Source of the DNA: Physcia stellaris
Lineage: Eukaryota > Ascomycota > Lecanoromycetes > Caliciales > Physciaceae
Direction of reading: 5' to 3'
Length of the DNA stretch: 64,000 nucleotides
Assembly: GCA_018902385.1 (NCBI GenBank)
Contig: JABSSW010000025.1
Span: forward strand, 248,001 to 312,000
The translations under genes were made by a program, and so were the position numbers. Each line of letters begins with the position of its first letter. Position 1 is the stretch's first letter. This document shows, one piece after another, positions 34,140 to 46,060 of the stretch. Under the pieces are notes generated by a model that worked only from the letters and a program-made list of their open reading frames with translations, searched no databases and had not been told where the DNA came from.

Positions 34140-35245
34140 CTATGGACCAGACCCGGCATTACGAGTTTGACGCTCAAACATGAGTCTGAAAAAGGGCCAG
34201 ACAAGGGAGGCAACGAGGCCGACACACCATTCCAAGATCCCATTATTGGGAGGGCTGGGTCCTCGCATGTTGTTGAGCAACAACCATGTTTGATAGTCAG
34301 TAGTAATCAGGTAGTGATCCCTGCAGAGACCGGCAAATATAGACTTCGATACAGCCCCTGCTGTCATACCGTCGGTGGGATTGTCAGATCCTTCAATTTG
34401 CTTGGTCAGCGCTGGTTTCTGCTGCTGTTCCTCGTAAAATGAGTCCGTGAAGATGGTGCCTGGGAAGGAGCAGTGGACACGAATATCCTGGCGGTACATC
34501 AGGACCTCCTGACGAACAGTATCAGCCAGAGCACGCAACGCCGCCTTGGTGGGGGTGTAAGCAGCGTAGCCTGGGACGGCAACGAAGGCTGCCGTGGATG
34601 CCGTAAACACAATGTGACGTTGTTGATACTTGGTTTCAGGAGGCTCCTTCAGCCATCGGCGAAGAAGAGAATGAGCAATCAGGGCGGCCGAAAAGTAATT
34701 TTTCTGAAAACAGCTGTGCAGCTGAGTCGAAGTAAGATCGGCAAAGAATCCCAATTCTCCATTGGCTCCACCGGCCACACAAAAGAGCATTGAAGGAAGC
34801 GGTGAGAGATTGACAATCAAGGCCTCGACCTGTTTCGGATGAGCTATTGTTAGAGACTAGGACGACACAATGATTCATACCGCCGCCTGGTCGGTCAGAT
34901 CTACCGAGTGAGTTTGGATTTTCTGTTTGGAGTCGCGACGACGTGGCCAGAGCTCGTCATGTGTCTTGCGTAGGGCATCTCGCCCGCGAGCAACGAGGTG
35001 GACCGAGGCACCTGAAACGCATTGACCACGTTACATGGCTGTATGATGTCAAGATCATTCAGATCGTGGGGGCTTACCACGTGCGACGAGTTCCGAAGCG
35101 ACGGCCAACCCAAGTCCTTTGGATGCTCCAGCAACGATGGCTTCCTGTGACTCCTCTTGTCAGTTACTGGATCGACGCGGAGTCAGAAAGCCAGAAGCTT
35201 GCTCACCTGGCCAACCAGGTCATTCCAGAAGTCACTATTACCCAT
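34140..35245 (-). CDS. 3-ketodihydrosphingosine reductase (Tsc10/KDSR type; Fum13-like)
   Basis: Four exons (35245-35207, 35153-35078, 35011-34881, 34829-34140) join in phase to 311 aa. It is a short-chain dehydrogenase: the Rossmann motif AGASKGLGLAV lies near residue 20, FCVAGGANGELGFF corresponds to the family's NNAG-like region, and the catalytic Y-x-x-x-K is AAYTPTKAALRAL. The C-terminal part (SFPGTIFTDSFYEEQQQKPA, ITTDYQTWLL) and a hydrophobic tail helix (LEWCVGLVASLVWPFFRLMF) are characteristic of the Tsc10/KDSR branch rather than generic SDRs. The reaction is NADPH-dependent reduction of 3-ketosphinganine to sphinganine at the ER membrane. It lies directly upstream of the oxoamine synthase in the same orientation, the enzyme expected to act just before it. 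A paralogue is likely elsewhere in the genome for primary metabolism. Confidence 0.92.
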
Positions 35246-36119
35246 GGCTGTAGATGGGATGGATTGGAGCTATAGTTAGGATGGGTGGAATACGGAATGA
35301 AGGACTCTTGCTTATGAATTGAGGTATTCCTTGAGGTTTCACACACATAAAAGCAACTTGAAAAGAAAAACGTCTAGTAAGCTGACCTGCCACGTGCTTA
35401 TACTACACAGGTATGGCTGCGCCGCACGAGCCAATCCCGTGAAACTTCCGACGGAGAATTGATATGCGGTTCCTGCATGCGGCTCCTGCATCCCAACAGA
35501 CGCCCGAGAGTGCTAAGCAGTAATAGCAGGATTACTGTATACATGACTTGTCAAGGATTATGCTGTCAGCAACCGCATATTCCTATCTTGAACGAAGGCT
35601 TTTCGTAAATAAGCCTTCGGCAATCCCCTAATGCTGACGAAACACGCGATGACTGCATCCCGTAAGCTTTTCTGCCATTCGGGTAATGTCTGACTGCCAG
35701 CTGTGATGGTAACTGGTATATCATTCATGAACAGATTCGATTCCTTTGACCAAATATGGTGGTCATACGGTCATATTAAGAAGCTGCGCCGACTTTGTGC
35801 CCGTAGAACCGATTGATACTCTGCACACAGCCACTATCCCCCTTTTTTTCTCATCTTTCGCGCCGCTTTAAGAGCCATACGTGTCCATGTTTCGGATGAT
35901 TCAGCTAGCTGCTATCAAATCCTTAGCGGTACGGTATTTCCTCCGACATGGTAACATTTGTTGGAAACGAGGGAAGGGGAGAGATCTTCAGACTGTAGCG
36001 GCGTAGAGCGTGACTGCCTGTATTCTCTTTTATCCTTTTCATATTCCCTGCCTTCCAAACGAAAAAAAGGGCGCTCTTTCTCTCTCTCGTCCCAAATCCG
36101 CAATAGACAAACCACCACA
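35246..36119. promoter_or_regulatory. Divergent promoter between the reductase and the C4-hydroxylase
   Basis: 874 bases between the divergent starts at 35245 (minus) and 36120 (plus), consistent with co-regulation. No gene seen. A pyrimidine-rich leader with CT runs precedes the hydroxylase start. Confidence 0.5.
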
Positions 36120-37225
36120 ATGACTCCCAACACCACCATCCCAACGAACGACTTCCACAGCATGTCTCCCTCATGCACAGAGCGCCCAATGCAGCCCCTC
36201 CTCTTCAACGTCCCAGACAAATACACAATCGTCATCCTCCCCGTCGTCGCCTACTGGTCCCTCTCGCTCCTCTTCTTCGCCCTCGACGAAGGCGGCTACC
36301 TCTCCAAATACAAACTGCACACCCCCGCCGAGTTCCTGAAGCGCAACCGCGTCTCCATGCGGCACGTCGTGCAGGACGTGCTGATCCAGCATCTCTTCCA
36401 AACGCTCCTCGGCTCCCTCCTCGCGTGGTACGAACCCGACAGCGTGACCGGGTGCGAGAGCAGAGATGTTCTCGCGTGGGCGCTCTGGGTGCGGAAATCG
36501 GTGCAGCAGCTCCCATTCGCATTACCCCTTCAAATCAGTGACGCCCCAAGCGCATTCGAGCAGCTAGCCGCGCGCGCCCTCTACTGGCTCCTCATCCCCG
36601 CCACCCAGTACCTCCTCGCGATCTTCTTCGTCGACACCTGGCAGTACTTCATCCACCGCGCGATGCACACCTCGCCCTACCTATACCGCACCTTCCACGT
36701 GCGCCACCACCGCCTCTACGTCCCCTACGCCTTCGGCGCGCTCTACAACCACCCCCTCGAAGGCTTCCTCGAGGACACCGTCGGCTCGCTGCTGGCGTTT
36801 AAGTTTGCGCGATTGAGTGTGCGGCAGGGTATTTGGTTTTTTGTGGGCAGTACGCTTAAGACGGTGGATGATCATTCTGGGTTCCGGGTGCCGTGGGATC
36901 CGTTGCAGTGCTTGACGGATAATAATGCGTATTATCATGATATCCATCATCAGAGTTGGGGCATGAAGGTTGGTTATGTCCCTTTCCATTTTCCCCCAAA
37001 AGAGAAAAAAGAAACAGCGAGAAGAAAAGAAATAATGGAGTTATGAGAGTGTTGAAGAGAGAGAATTGCTGACGTAGGCGGGCACGATAGAGTAATTTCT
37101 CGCAGCCCTTCACATCCTTCTGGGACCGCCTTTTCGGCACCATGTGGACGGCCCCGGAGGCGGTTACGAATGAGAAGTATGAGAAGGGGAGGAAGGGCGC
37201 GGTGGTGGTTTATAAAGAGGAGTGA
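36120..37225 (+). CDS. Sphinganine C4-hydroxylase (SUR2 type, fatty-acid-hydroxylase superfamily)
   Basis: Exon 1 (36120-36968) and exon 2 (37091-37225), with a 122 nt intron, encode 327 aa. The ATG at 36120 follows a pyrimidine-rich leader. Transmembrane segments are visible near the N-terminus (YTIVILPVVAYWSLSLLFFA) and mid-protein (ALYWLLIPATQYLLAIFF). The three di-iron histidine boxes are present: HRAMH, HVRHH and HDIHH (in YYHDIHHQSWG). The segment joining the exons (SWGMK, then SNFSQPFTSFWDRLFGT) is typical of SUR2. The enzyme hydroxylates C4 of sphinganine to phytosphingosine in the ER. Choosing the acceptor at 37090 rather than the later CAG restores the conserved NFSQPF motif. It is adjacent to the ketoreductase across a shared promoter. 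Confidence 0.93.
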
Positions 37226-37229
37226 AGGA

Positions 37230-37390
37230 GCTGGGAGGGGAAGGGGGAGGGGGGGGGAATGTAGAAGGGCGGGAGGGGGCGGGGGCAATGGAGAAGGGCG
37301 GGAGGGGGAGGGGGAGAAGGAGAAGGACAGATCTTGGAAAAGAGAATGTCTGGGGTTTTTGGAGGGGGGGAGGGGGAGGAGGAGGGATGG
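37230..37390 (+). repeat. Purine/G-rich simple-sequence tract
   Basis: A G-rich purine tract of GGGAGGGGGAGG type, directly downstream of the hydroxylase stop. It could affect 3' processing. Open frames here on both strands are compositional artefacts. Confidence 0.8.
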
Positions 37391-38215
37391 AGGGAAGGCA
37401 TTGACTTTTGCTGCCTTTTTGCGGGATAAGCTAGATTGTAAGAATGTAGAATGTAAGAATATTGATAGTGACATACCTATCCTATACCCATTTCCTTCCA
37501 CAAACCTCTCGTATTTCTCCTTTTACTCCATCCTCCATTACCATCACAATAAAAACAAGAAGAGAGCGAACGTACTCGTACCTATCCCGTAGCCATTTAG
37601 CCTTAACAGAAGCCTTAGGGATGAATTTTCCGTTTGAGTAGCTTTATCAAGGTAACCCGTCGATGCCTATCCTCTTTTTTTTTTTTTTTCCTTTCGGGTT
37701 TTCTCCGTCTGAATACCTTCCATACTGCCTAGATGGAGGTGAACAAGTCCCCGGTACCGACCGCTTATGTAACTCTTCACATCATCCCCAGAGAATGGTG
37801 AAGTTTCAAGGTATTGTTTACTTTTCCCATCTAGATGCCCCTGTGACCGTCCTCTATTATTAACCCAGGGAGAGAGAGGTGTCAAGTAAAGGAATCTGAA
37901 AATGAACCGTCCGACATGTGCTTTCTGGGCTGCTCAATTCAACGCCTATTTTTCGCACATAGAGTGTTTTTTTTTTAAATTGTATCGGAACAGCGAACAT
38001 TGCAAATGACTTCGGCTAACCCAACGGTGCGAAAATGACAAAACCTCGGCGCTATGAAAATACAATCGCAATACTTTTATGCGAGCAGTCTAGTTACCAA
38101 CTTTCCAATCACTTTATCCGAATCTAGCCTCTAAGTCCTCATCTATTTTGCCGAACGTCATCTCATCACATGTCATGCGTCCGCCGACAGACCCTGCGAG
38201 TTTCGGCGGACTGTA
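37391..38215. other. Convergent intergenic region
   Basis: 3' flanks of the hydroxylase and the RTA1-like gene. No coding sequence seen. Contains poly-T runs near 37677 and 37967. Confidence 0.5.
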
Positions 38216-39194
38216 CTAGTCCGTCTCATTCAGTTCCATCTTGTCACTCTCCGAGCTCTTGGGCGCCGTTCTCAGTAGCCACCCTGGGTTCAGGATATTA
38301 AAGATCCCCACCGCGGCCACCATCAACGCTCCATCCAGCACGACGAAGTAAACCTGGTGCGTGATCAGGAACCCGCTCCACCCCTGCAAGAGCTCCACCG
38401 TGCGGTATACGCTTCGGGCATAGATCATCGCAACGCTGAAACAGGACGCCGCGACCAGGAGTTGCAGTTCGCGGGGCAGGACCTGGCGGCGGACACGTTG
38501 CAGGAAGACGAGGAGTAGGTATGTGAAGACGGTGATGGAGGCGAGCTGGAAGACTATCCCCGCGACCATGGTGTCGGTGCCCGGTTTGGTGTCGCCGTTT
38601 ACTTCGCTGGAAGCTTCCGAGGCGAGGCCGCCGCCGACGGCTTGGATGACGAGAGACAAGACGTCGCAGGTACAGAATATCCAAAGGTACATTTTGGGCT
38701 TGATGGGTGAAGAGGAAGGGCCCATGATTTGGATGAGGCGGCCGAGGATCACGTAGATGCCTGCTGTGAAGAACGTTGGGGCTGCACGGAGAGGAAATGT
38801 CAGCTTTCCTAAGACGACTAAGGGTTGAAAGGGTGCTGTTGCAACGCACCGATGATCAAGGTCGAAATCTGCATTAGGAAGGCATTGTTGTTATAGGGAC
38901 ATTTGGCGGACCAGGTCCTGCCTGCCCATCCGATGACTTCGGTCAGGGCACCAAGAACGAACAGCTTAATTGAATTAGCATAGTTGGAAGGACATTCCAA
39001 ATGTCTGTATAACGACGTACGAAACCCCACCATTGCCGCGTCCAAATGGACTGCGCGATGTGCACTAATCCAGAGAGACCAAAGAGGGTGCAGAAGATGA
39101 TGCCCGCCGAAAGCCACGGGGTGTAGCCATATGAGGTCTCATAGTCTGGACGGTAATCGTAACATCCGTTCTGGATCCACTGTGGAAGAGACAT
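38216..39194 (-). CDS. RTA1-like seven-helix membrane protein (Rsb1 family)
   Basis: Exons 39194-39021, 38964-38850 and 38781-38216 join to 284 aa. The start is taken at the ATG at 39194 (MSLPQWIQNGCYDYRP), where the protein aligns with family N-termini; an upstream in-frame ATG at 39215 exists. Family signatures are EVIGWAGRTWS, ISTLIIAPTFFTAGIYVILG, FCTCDVLSLVIQAVGGGLA and RSVYRTVEL, with seven hydrophobic segments and a charged cytosolic tail. RTA1-family proteins include yeast Rsb1, linked to release of sphingoid long-chain bases, and Rta1, linked to aminocholesterol resistance. Its place among sphingoid genes makes a long-chain-base exporter or protector a reasonable inference. Confidence 0.9.
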
Positions 39195-39967
39195 TGTTCG
39201 ACGCCTAGTGCTCAAAGCGAGAGGAATGGACTGAAATTTGTGATTGGCTTAGATGTGTGGAAATAAGTGAATGTTGATGTCAAAGCTTCAGGACGAACTG
39301 ATGAGAAGGCTCGAAGCTTTACTAATTTGAATCGAAAAGTCACACCGTGTTCACTGAGAAAATGGAGTTGAAGGAGTTGTCCAGCGTGCAAGCGAGAGCT
39401 GAGGACGGAGGGAAAGAGCGATGTGCTTGCTCGCAGCTTATCAAGCATCAGCTCAGCTAGCGGTATTGAAAGTAAGCGTTTAAAACAAGGTAATTTACTG
39501 TAAGACCGAGCTCCGAGTCACTGTGTCATGTCAGACTGGAAGGATGAGTTGGATGAGGCGGTCAGATTCAAGCTGTGTGCCAAACGTGTCAGCCCCCGAA
39601 GAGTGACTGTGCATGAGGCGCTGACGTCGTACAGTCGGACATCCTTCCTGAAACACTTCCCAGTGCTACACGGCGGAAACCCACGTGTGAGATGCAGGAT
39701 CCGTGTTGAATGATTTGAAATCTCCGACCGGAAAGTCCCTGCACCTCGTTGTTCTTTCTTCGGGATTAGGAGCCGCACTAGGTCTTCCATCATCTGACGA
39801 ATCGCTATGGCCTTGCTTCTTCGCCAGCTGTCGGAGCGCAATGGACTCGCTCGACTATCTCCATCTTACATCGGTGGCCGGTTAACGCTGCTTGTATCTT
39901 GCATTATCTCCACTGCACCGAGAACAGACCAAAACATCACTGAGAACCAGATCATACTGCACCAAAC
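39195..39967. promoter_or_regulatory. Divergent promoter between the RTA1-like and MFS genes
   Basis: 773 bases between divergent starts. No recognisable protein. Open frames on both strands lack coding character. Confidence 0.4.
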
Positions 39968-41743
39968 ATGTCCGCCATGCCAGACCGGAGACGGTCCATT
40001 CTGCCGCTTGACTCCAGACAGCGGAATTCCATCCTCGTGCTGGATCAACTGGGCAAGAAAAAGACATGGCGTTTCCACCTTGCTTTCCTCGCTCTTGCGG
40101 TCGTCGCATATGCGAGCGCCCTGGATGCCACCAGTCTATCCATTGCGTTACCTGTAAGCAATTCTATTCCATGCTTCGATGGCATCGCGCCTTGACTGAT
40201 GATATCAGGATGTTGTCAAGGAGCTTGGGGGCACATCGTTGCAGTCTTTTTGGGCTGGCATCTCATTTCTTCTCACAAGCGTCCTCTTCCAACCGATCCA
40301 TACCATATTCTCCGATATCTTCGGGAGAAAGCCGGTCTTGTATGTCGCCCTTCTCTTCTTTGGACTCGGAGCCATCGTGTTCGGGTCTGCCAAGAACATG
40401 ACTGTTTTGATCATCGGCCGCACCTTTCAAGGTATCGGTGGTGGGGGCTGGAAGCCTTGGTTGAGATCATCTTGACCGATATGACAACACTCAAGGAGCG
40501 CCCACTATGGGTGGGACTTCTGGGCTTCGTATGGGCGGCCGGATCGGTGTCAGGACCTCTTGTTGGTGGCGCCTTTTCGCAATATGTAAGTTGGCGGTGG
40601 ATAGCTTGGATTAATCTGCCATTGATTGCAGTGGCCATTGTCTTGATACCGCCTTTCCTGAAGCTCCAGACTCTGACACAACCGCTCAAAGCCAAGTTGA
40701 GAGCGGTGGACTGGCTAGGAATCTCTCTATTCCTGGCTGGTATGACCAGCTTTGTCCTTGGCATAACATGGGGCGGCAGTCTGTATTCCTGGAAATCTTG
40801 GAAGACCTTGCTGCCGCTCATAATTGGAATAATTCTTCTCATAGCCTTTGTTGCATGTGAAGGATTGACTACGAAAGAGCCGATGATCCCATACCGTTTA
40901 TTCCAGACCAGAACAGGCGCTGCTTCGCTTCTCGGCGCTTTTCTTCATGGCATAATCGTCTTCGGCGTTCTCTTCTATCTGCCAATATACTTCGAGGGTG
41001 TGATAGGCGATTCACCACTGAGAGCTGCGGTGGAAGCGCTGGGACTCGCACTTGCCGTCACGGCTTTTGCCATTATCGCTGCACTTGCCATCGATGTTGT
41101 TCGACGGTACGCGTGGAGTGTCTGGATGGGATGGATAACAACCGCTGTAGGAATGGGCTTGATGATTATGCTCAATACCACAACCGGGCAGTCCGCCAGA
41201 GTTGGCTACCAGATATTGGCCGGCGTTGGCTTAGGGATGCTGTATCCATCCCTTGGGATACCGCTGCAGGCTGCCGTAGACCTAAACGACAACGGACTCG
41301 CCATGGGAACCTTTGTTTTTGCACGACAAACAGGCGCTGTCATTGGTCTGGCGCTAGGTGCCGCCGTATTCAGCAATACATTCACCTCGTCTCTTCCCCA
41401 ATACTTACCGTCATCTCTCGAAACACTCCGTACCAACAATGCCGCTGTGAGCCTTATCTCGGAGCTCAGACATTTAAACCTTGATGCAGCAACGCTGAAG
41501 CCGATCCTAGATGCTTATAGTAAGGCGCTAGAATGGGTCTGGGTGGCAATGGTAGTGGTAGCAGGATTAGGCTTCGTTGCAAGCTTGGCGATCCGAGATA
41601 TTACACTAGAGAATGAGGAGAGAGGGAGACAGGCGTTCGTTGAGAGTGATGACTCGGACATCACACCGCTGGTCTTGCAGCAACTGAGCAGGATCGAGAC
41701 CGGCCCTGAGAGAGACCAAGACTGCCACCGGGATCCACGGTAG
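39968..41743 (+). CDS. DHA2-type MFS transporter, with one frameshift in a G run
   Basis: Exon 1 (39968-40153) and exon 2 (40209-41743), with a 55 nt intron, would give about 573 aa with 14 predicted helices. Family motifs: LDATSLSIALPDVVKELGGT, DIFGRKP (motif A), GRTFQGIGGGG, and GSVSGPLVGGAF (motif C). A one-base shift is needed at the G run 40443-40447 to go from the RTFQGIGGGG frame to the EALVEIILTDMTTLKERP frame. Everything else is intact, so this is either a recent loss of function or a homopolymer base-call error. DHA2 transporters export drugs and secondary metabolites at the plasma membrane, which fits export of a cluster product. Confidence 0.85.
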
Positions 41744-44138
41744 CGACGAACGGCGAATCATCCTACGCTGGTCGTTCCGAATGCCCTAGGGACGTCGGTG
41801 ACACGATTATCGAGAGGAAGTTGAGGTGTGGGATTGCGCTGGCTGAGGGATTAAATTATGGCTAACGAGGTCCTATGGGTGGGGTGCGCCCTCCACTGCA
41901 TGCACGGTAAGCCACCTCGTGACTGCATGATCTTTCAATCATTCATGCATTCAGGAGCTCCATGACTGACTCACTGAAGCAGAACGGCACAATAGGATTT
42001 GTTGGGCACTTGACTTTCTCCGCTTCAAACATCTCATTAGTGCCTGTGCTGCCAAAGATTCAGATACACACGAACAGGCCAGCCGCCGAACAGACGCAAG
42101 TCACGCGTATACACCCCGTGGCATATCAAGAGCTAGTCTCAAGCACCGAGGGAATCTGAACGACTATATCGATAGCTTCGTTGGCTGAATGGCCCACAGA
42201 ATTTTGGCAGGTGCCTGACGTTGTCCTCACAGTGGGCATGTTCGTCAAGGACTTTGAGGCTAAGTACTATGCCAGTGCCTCGGCGCCGAAATCTGACATG
42301 CGATCGGGGCGGCACCCTCTATAGAAGACTCGCATTGCTGGAAGATCGTCTGAATGGAGGACCTCTTGCCCTATTCTCGTCCCCCGCCCAACACCACAAC
42401 TAGGATAGGGAGTTCTCAATCTGTTATTAAGCCGCATAGCGATTTTCAGCGTCAATAATAGGGTTCATTGCCCTTCGACATCGTATAGAGTGAAAGATCC
42501 ATCCTTAACCATTGTAGAAGCTCATCTCTTGAGAAATGCTTAGGTAGCGCCCTCTCATCCGTATCCTCGTCCCGTGCTGATGGCGGCTGCAGATGTTATG
42601 CCTATTTGCTTGGGCGATATCCTCCAGCCTAATCGCAGTTGTTGGTTGGCATGCAGCCTATTGTCCGCTTGAAACTCAAGCTCTTCTTGCACTTTCTATT
42701 TAGACAAGCTCAAGATCCAGCCGAGTCTGTAAAGCGTCTGTATTTTGAGATCAAAGAACGACATGGACCGAGCGGCTTCAAAAGCGGTACCGGGTGTAAT
42801 CGACTGTGAAGGAAGCTTTGCCCGTCATAGTACGAACTACATTGGCCGAAATGTATCGATGAGCTTAACTCGCTTGCTAACAGTATGATTGACAGACAAT
42901 AATGAGGCCTGTGTGATAATCAGCTCAGGCGCTTGTCGCAAGTTTGACTCTCGCTAATTCAAGGCTATCAGTAGACAGCTTACTATCACTACACTTCCTT
43001 CTCCTAATATTCATCCCTAGCCTTCTCCAAGGCTTATAGGCAGGCGAGGGTACAGGGCCGGCGATACAGCACTCAAGTCCAGGGCTTCCATTGTCTTGTC
43101 TCGAGCCCCATATCGCTCGTCGGGCAAGTTAACTTTCCTGCTCTTTTCGCCGTTATGTATCCCGACCCGTGTAGTTGCCCGGCAGAGCTCACGTGGAGGA
43201 AGCTCCAAGTCTCAAATCTCCAGTCGTCCAGCGTTTCCAGGACTGCAAGCTTCATCTTGCACAGCTAGAGAGATGGGCAGTCAATGGTCGTGTCTTAAGC
43301 AACCCACGGTTGGCTCTGCTTGTATCGCCGGATCCTGTTGAGTCGAGGACTCCTATTCGCTCGAGGCGTATCCAAATTGCGCGTCATATCTTGACCCTGC
43401 TCTTGGAGGCCTTGGGCCGGGATGGGCGGGAGGACACGTAAGTAAGCGACTGGGTAGTGAAAATGGTCTGGATAGCACATCAAGGTCTGCGCGCTCTAAG
43501 GTTCTTGGAGGTTATGAAGCATAGTATTGATGATTTGATAATTATTCCATTGTTATACTCTCGTAGGAGTGCAATTACGGGAGGAATTATTTTGACCCCG
43601 GGTGCGCATATCGGCTATTACGCTTGGTGCCGAGGCGCCCGTGGACCTACCTTAAAAGAACACAGGCACGTGATATCTGAACGCAATCAAAGGTCTTAGT
43701 AGTACTTCGCGGGTAAAGTATTCTTCAGCTTCTGTGACCGCTCTCAGAAGTCGGTGTTACCAGAACGACCGTAAAGCATATGCAATGGAAAAGCTATTGG
43801 GAAGATTGCCTGGAGTACTCCGTGTTTCCGGAGCAACGAAGATAATCAGAGAGGGTTCTGTGAGCTTTAATCTATTGGTCACTGCTCGGAAGGCTTGAGC
43901 TATTTGAGCTCCGGGGACTTGATATCGGAAAACTTGGGCTCGAGCTCGGAGAACCTGAGCTCGTGAGCTTCGTGGATTTCGCGAGTTCAGGATCTCAGCT
44001 CCACGTTCCCACTTATGGATTGCACTAGTGCTTACTGAACTACAAACCATTCCTCTACCAACGGCAACGATCTCCAAGCTTGCAGAATACTCAGAAACAT
44101 CGTAGAAACTGGTGCTCTTACCCATTCGGAAAACCACA
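41744..44138. other. Gene-poor stretch with coding-like fragments
   Basis: 2.4 kb between the MFS and ceramidase genes. Coding-like but unassignable pieces on the plus strand occur around 42180-42320 (contains VVLTVGMFVKDFEAKYY) and 43175-43440 (contains QIARHILTLLLEALGRDGRE). Both run into stops. They may be remnants of a lost cluster gene. The interval also includes the ceramidase promoter, with several GAGCTC motifs at 43890-43990. Confidence 0.35.
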
Positions 44139-45291
44139 ATGTTTCCGTGGTCCTTACCATATCGCGACGAGCAGCGGCCGTACTACTGGGGAACGCCCAC
44201 ATCAGCCCAAAAGTAAGCCTCAAGATGCCATTGCAACAGAGAGCGGGACCTCAAACCTTAACTTCTCTCTATACTAACAAAAATGCCTCCAGTTTCTGCG
44301 AAGAGGATTATATCATACACCCCCAGGTAGCCGAATTCATAAACACGTTAAGCAATGTGCCGTACAGTCAGTCGCCTGCAACCCTCAACATCCAAACCCC
44401 CGACGTAATTTACTCTTTTGAGTCCAAGCTGAGCTCAGTTCTCAGTCCTCTTCGCTCTCCACGGCCTCCACCGATCGCGCCAACGGGGTGACCCTTGGCA
44501 GCGCACTCTTCCCTACCTGGGCCTGCTCAGCGTCGGTATCGGCTCTTCTCTCTTCCACGCCTCCTTGCAACTCTATCCCCAACTCCGTCAGTCTCCCTCT
44601 TCCCCATCATGAACCCTAGCACAACCTCTGATCGTATCTCTTTCTTCCGGTATCAGTGGATTCACTATCCATGCTGTACGCCACCGCCTTCGTCATGCAT
44701 CAACTCATAACCTGCAATCACCCGTCTGAAGAAGCATCCCAGCGCTCCGCGATGCTTGCCGTGGCGGTGCTGCTCTTCTCTGTGATCCATTGCGTGCTCA
44801 ATGATCTCAATCTGCATTCTTTGGTCTTCGCCTCCATGATCGCCTATATCGCCGTGAACACCTCGAAAATGATAACGAGCGTCCAAGACCGTGATTGGCA
44901 GAGGCAGGCGCGGAGGTGGGTAAAGTTTGGTTCCGGTAGGTTTTCCCAGTCGAGATCATCTATTCATCTCCCCAGCATCTCAATAAAACTAATGTGATTC
45001 CTCATCGTTGTCTTAAAGGCTGTTGTGCACTCGGCTACGCATTATGGCTCATCGACACCTTCTTCTGCCCCACATTACGGAGCTGGCGCAGGCAAATGGG
45101 CCTACCTTGGGGGTTCCTGCTCGAATTACACGGCTGGTGAGTTTTCGGGGGTTGTAGTATCCGCATACGGAGGTTGACGATCGCTTAGGTGGCACTTCCT
45201 GACCGGCGTTGGGGCATACACATTCATAGTCCTTGTTCAAGTCTTGACTGCGAGGCGGACGGAGGAGGGACTGTATGCCAAGGCTAAGTAG
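44139..45291 (+). CDS. Alkaline ceramidase (Ypc1/Ydc1-like)
   Basis: Six short exons (44139-44212, 44293-44366, 44446-44586, 44657-44935, 45019-45136, 45189-45291) join in phase to 262 aa. The N-terminus reads YYWGTPTSAQNFCEEDY, the hallmark ceramidase start, followed by VAEFINTLSNVPYILFALHG. LSVGIGSSLFHASLQLYPQL then leads into LLDSLSMLYATAFV, corresponding to the catalytic His and the D-E/S-L-P/S-M segment. The C-terminal LWLIDTFFC and ELHGWWHFLTGVGAY contain the remaining zinc-binding histidines. The enzyme hydrolyses (phyto)ceramide to a free sphingoid base plus fatty acid in the ER/Golgi membrane. The intron density hides the gene from simple reading-frame scans. Within a sphingoid cluster it could feed free bases into the pathway or undo ceramide formation from a toxic product. 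Confidence 0.92.
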
Positions 45292-46060
45292 CTTTGTACG
45301 CTTTGGTCGTTCCTAGCATAATATTATGGCGGCTGCTGCACTGACATCCCCCATTTTACTCATCTGACACCCTCTACTCGAGCGGGGCGTGATTTCGATT
45401 CATCCGCTATTGATCTCCTTGCCTTCACGTTCGTCTCTATTCTCTTCCCACCGACTATCTGAAGAAATCCACAGACTCGGCGACAATTAACTATTGAGTA
45501 TATGAACAAAAAAATTTACACCATCAAAACTATGGCACAAAAAGGCGTACACATCAGATTCCATGCCATCTCAGGCTGAAATCCTATCGTACAGTACGTA
45601 AATCGAAATCTCGCCGAAAGAACTTGCACGTTTCCCATCCAAAATCAATGATTTTCTCAAGTAGACTATCCTTTGCTGAGATTTTCGTCCATTTTTGACG
45701 TAGAATAGGAAATCTTTTCGGCTGATCGGAATGTTGCTGGTGAGTATATCCATTCGAGCGAGGATGGATATCAGAATAGTGAGAAGGGGTGTCGGTGTAG
45801 TAAAAGCCAATATTTAAACACTCATTGCATATCCTCGCTACCAGAGCACGGGGTGATTGAAGTCCTCTGTGGCCTGCTCTATCAAATAACATCCCCGGGG
45901 AGTGGCTCCGAAAGAGATAGTACTGATCACCAGTCCTGGGTTCAGCGTTTTGTAATCTGCTGATCGTCGTCGGGACTTGCGTGGCTTTCCTTCTATCGCG
46001 ATGTTGTTGGCGTTTGTGATTCATCTCGTGCTGTTCCTCGGTCTTCCAAGATTAGCTCAT
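45292..46060. other. Intergenic region
   Basis: No recognised gene. A minus-strand frame at 45584-46024 (146 codons, Arg/His-rich) has no domain and no clear coding bias. Confidence 0.4.

Noticed and set aside
36173-36541. Pro/Arg-rich frames overlapping the C4-hydroxylase
   Set aside because: They are shifted readings of a GC-biased exon whose correct frame carries the three histidine boxes.
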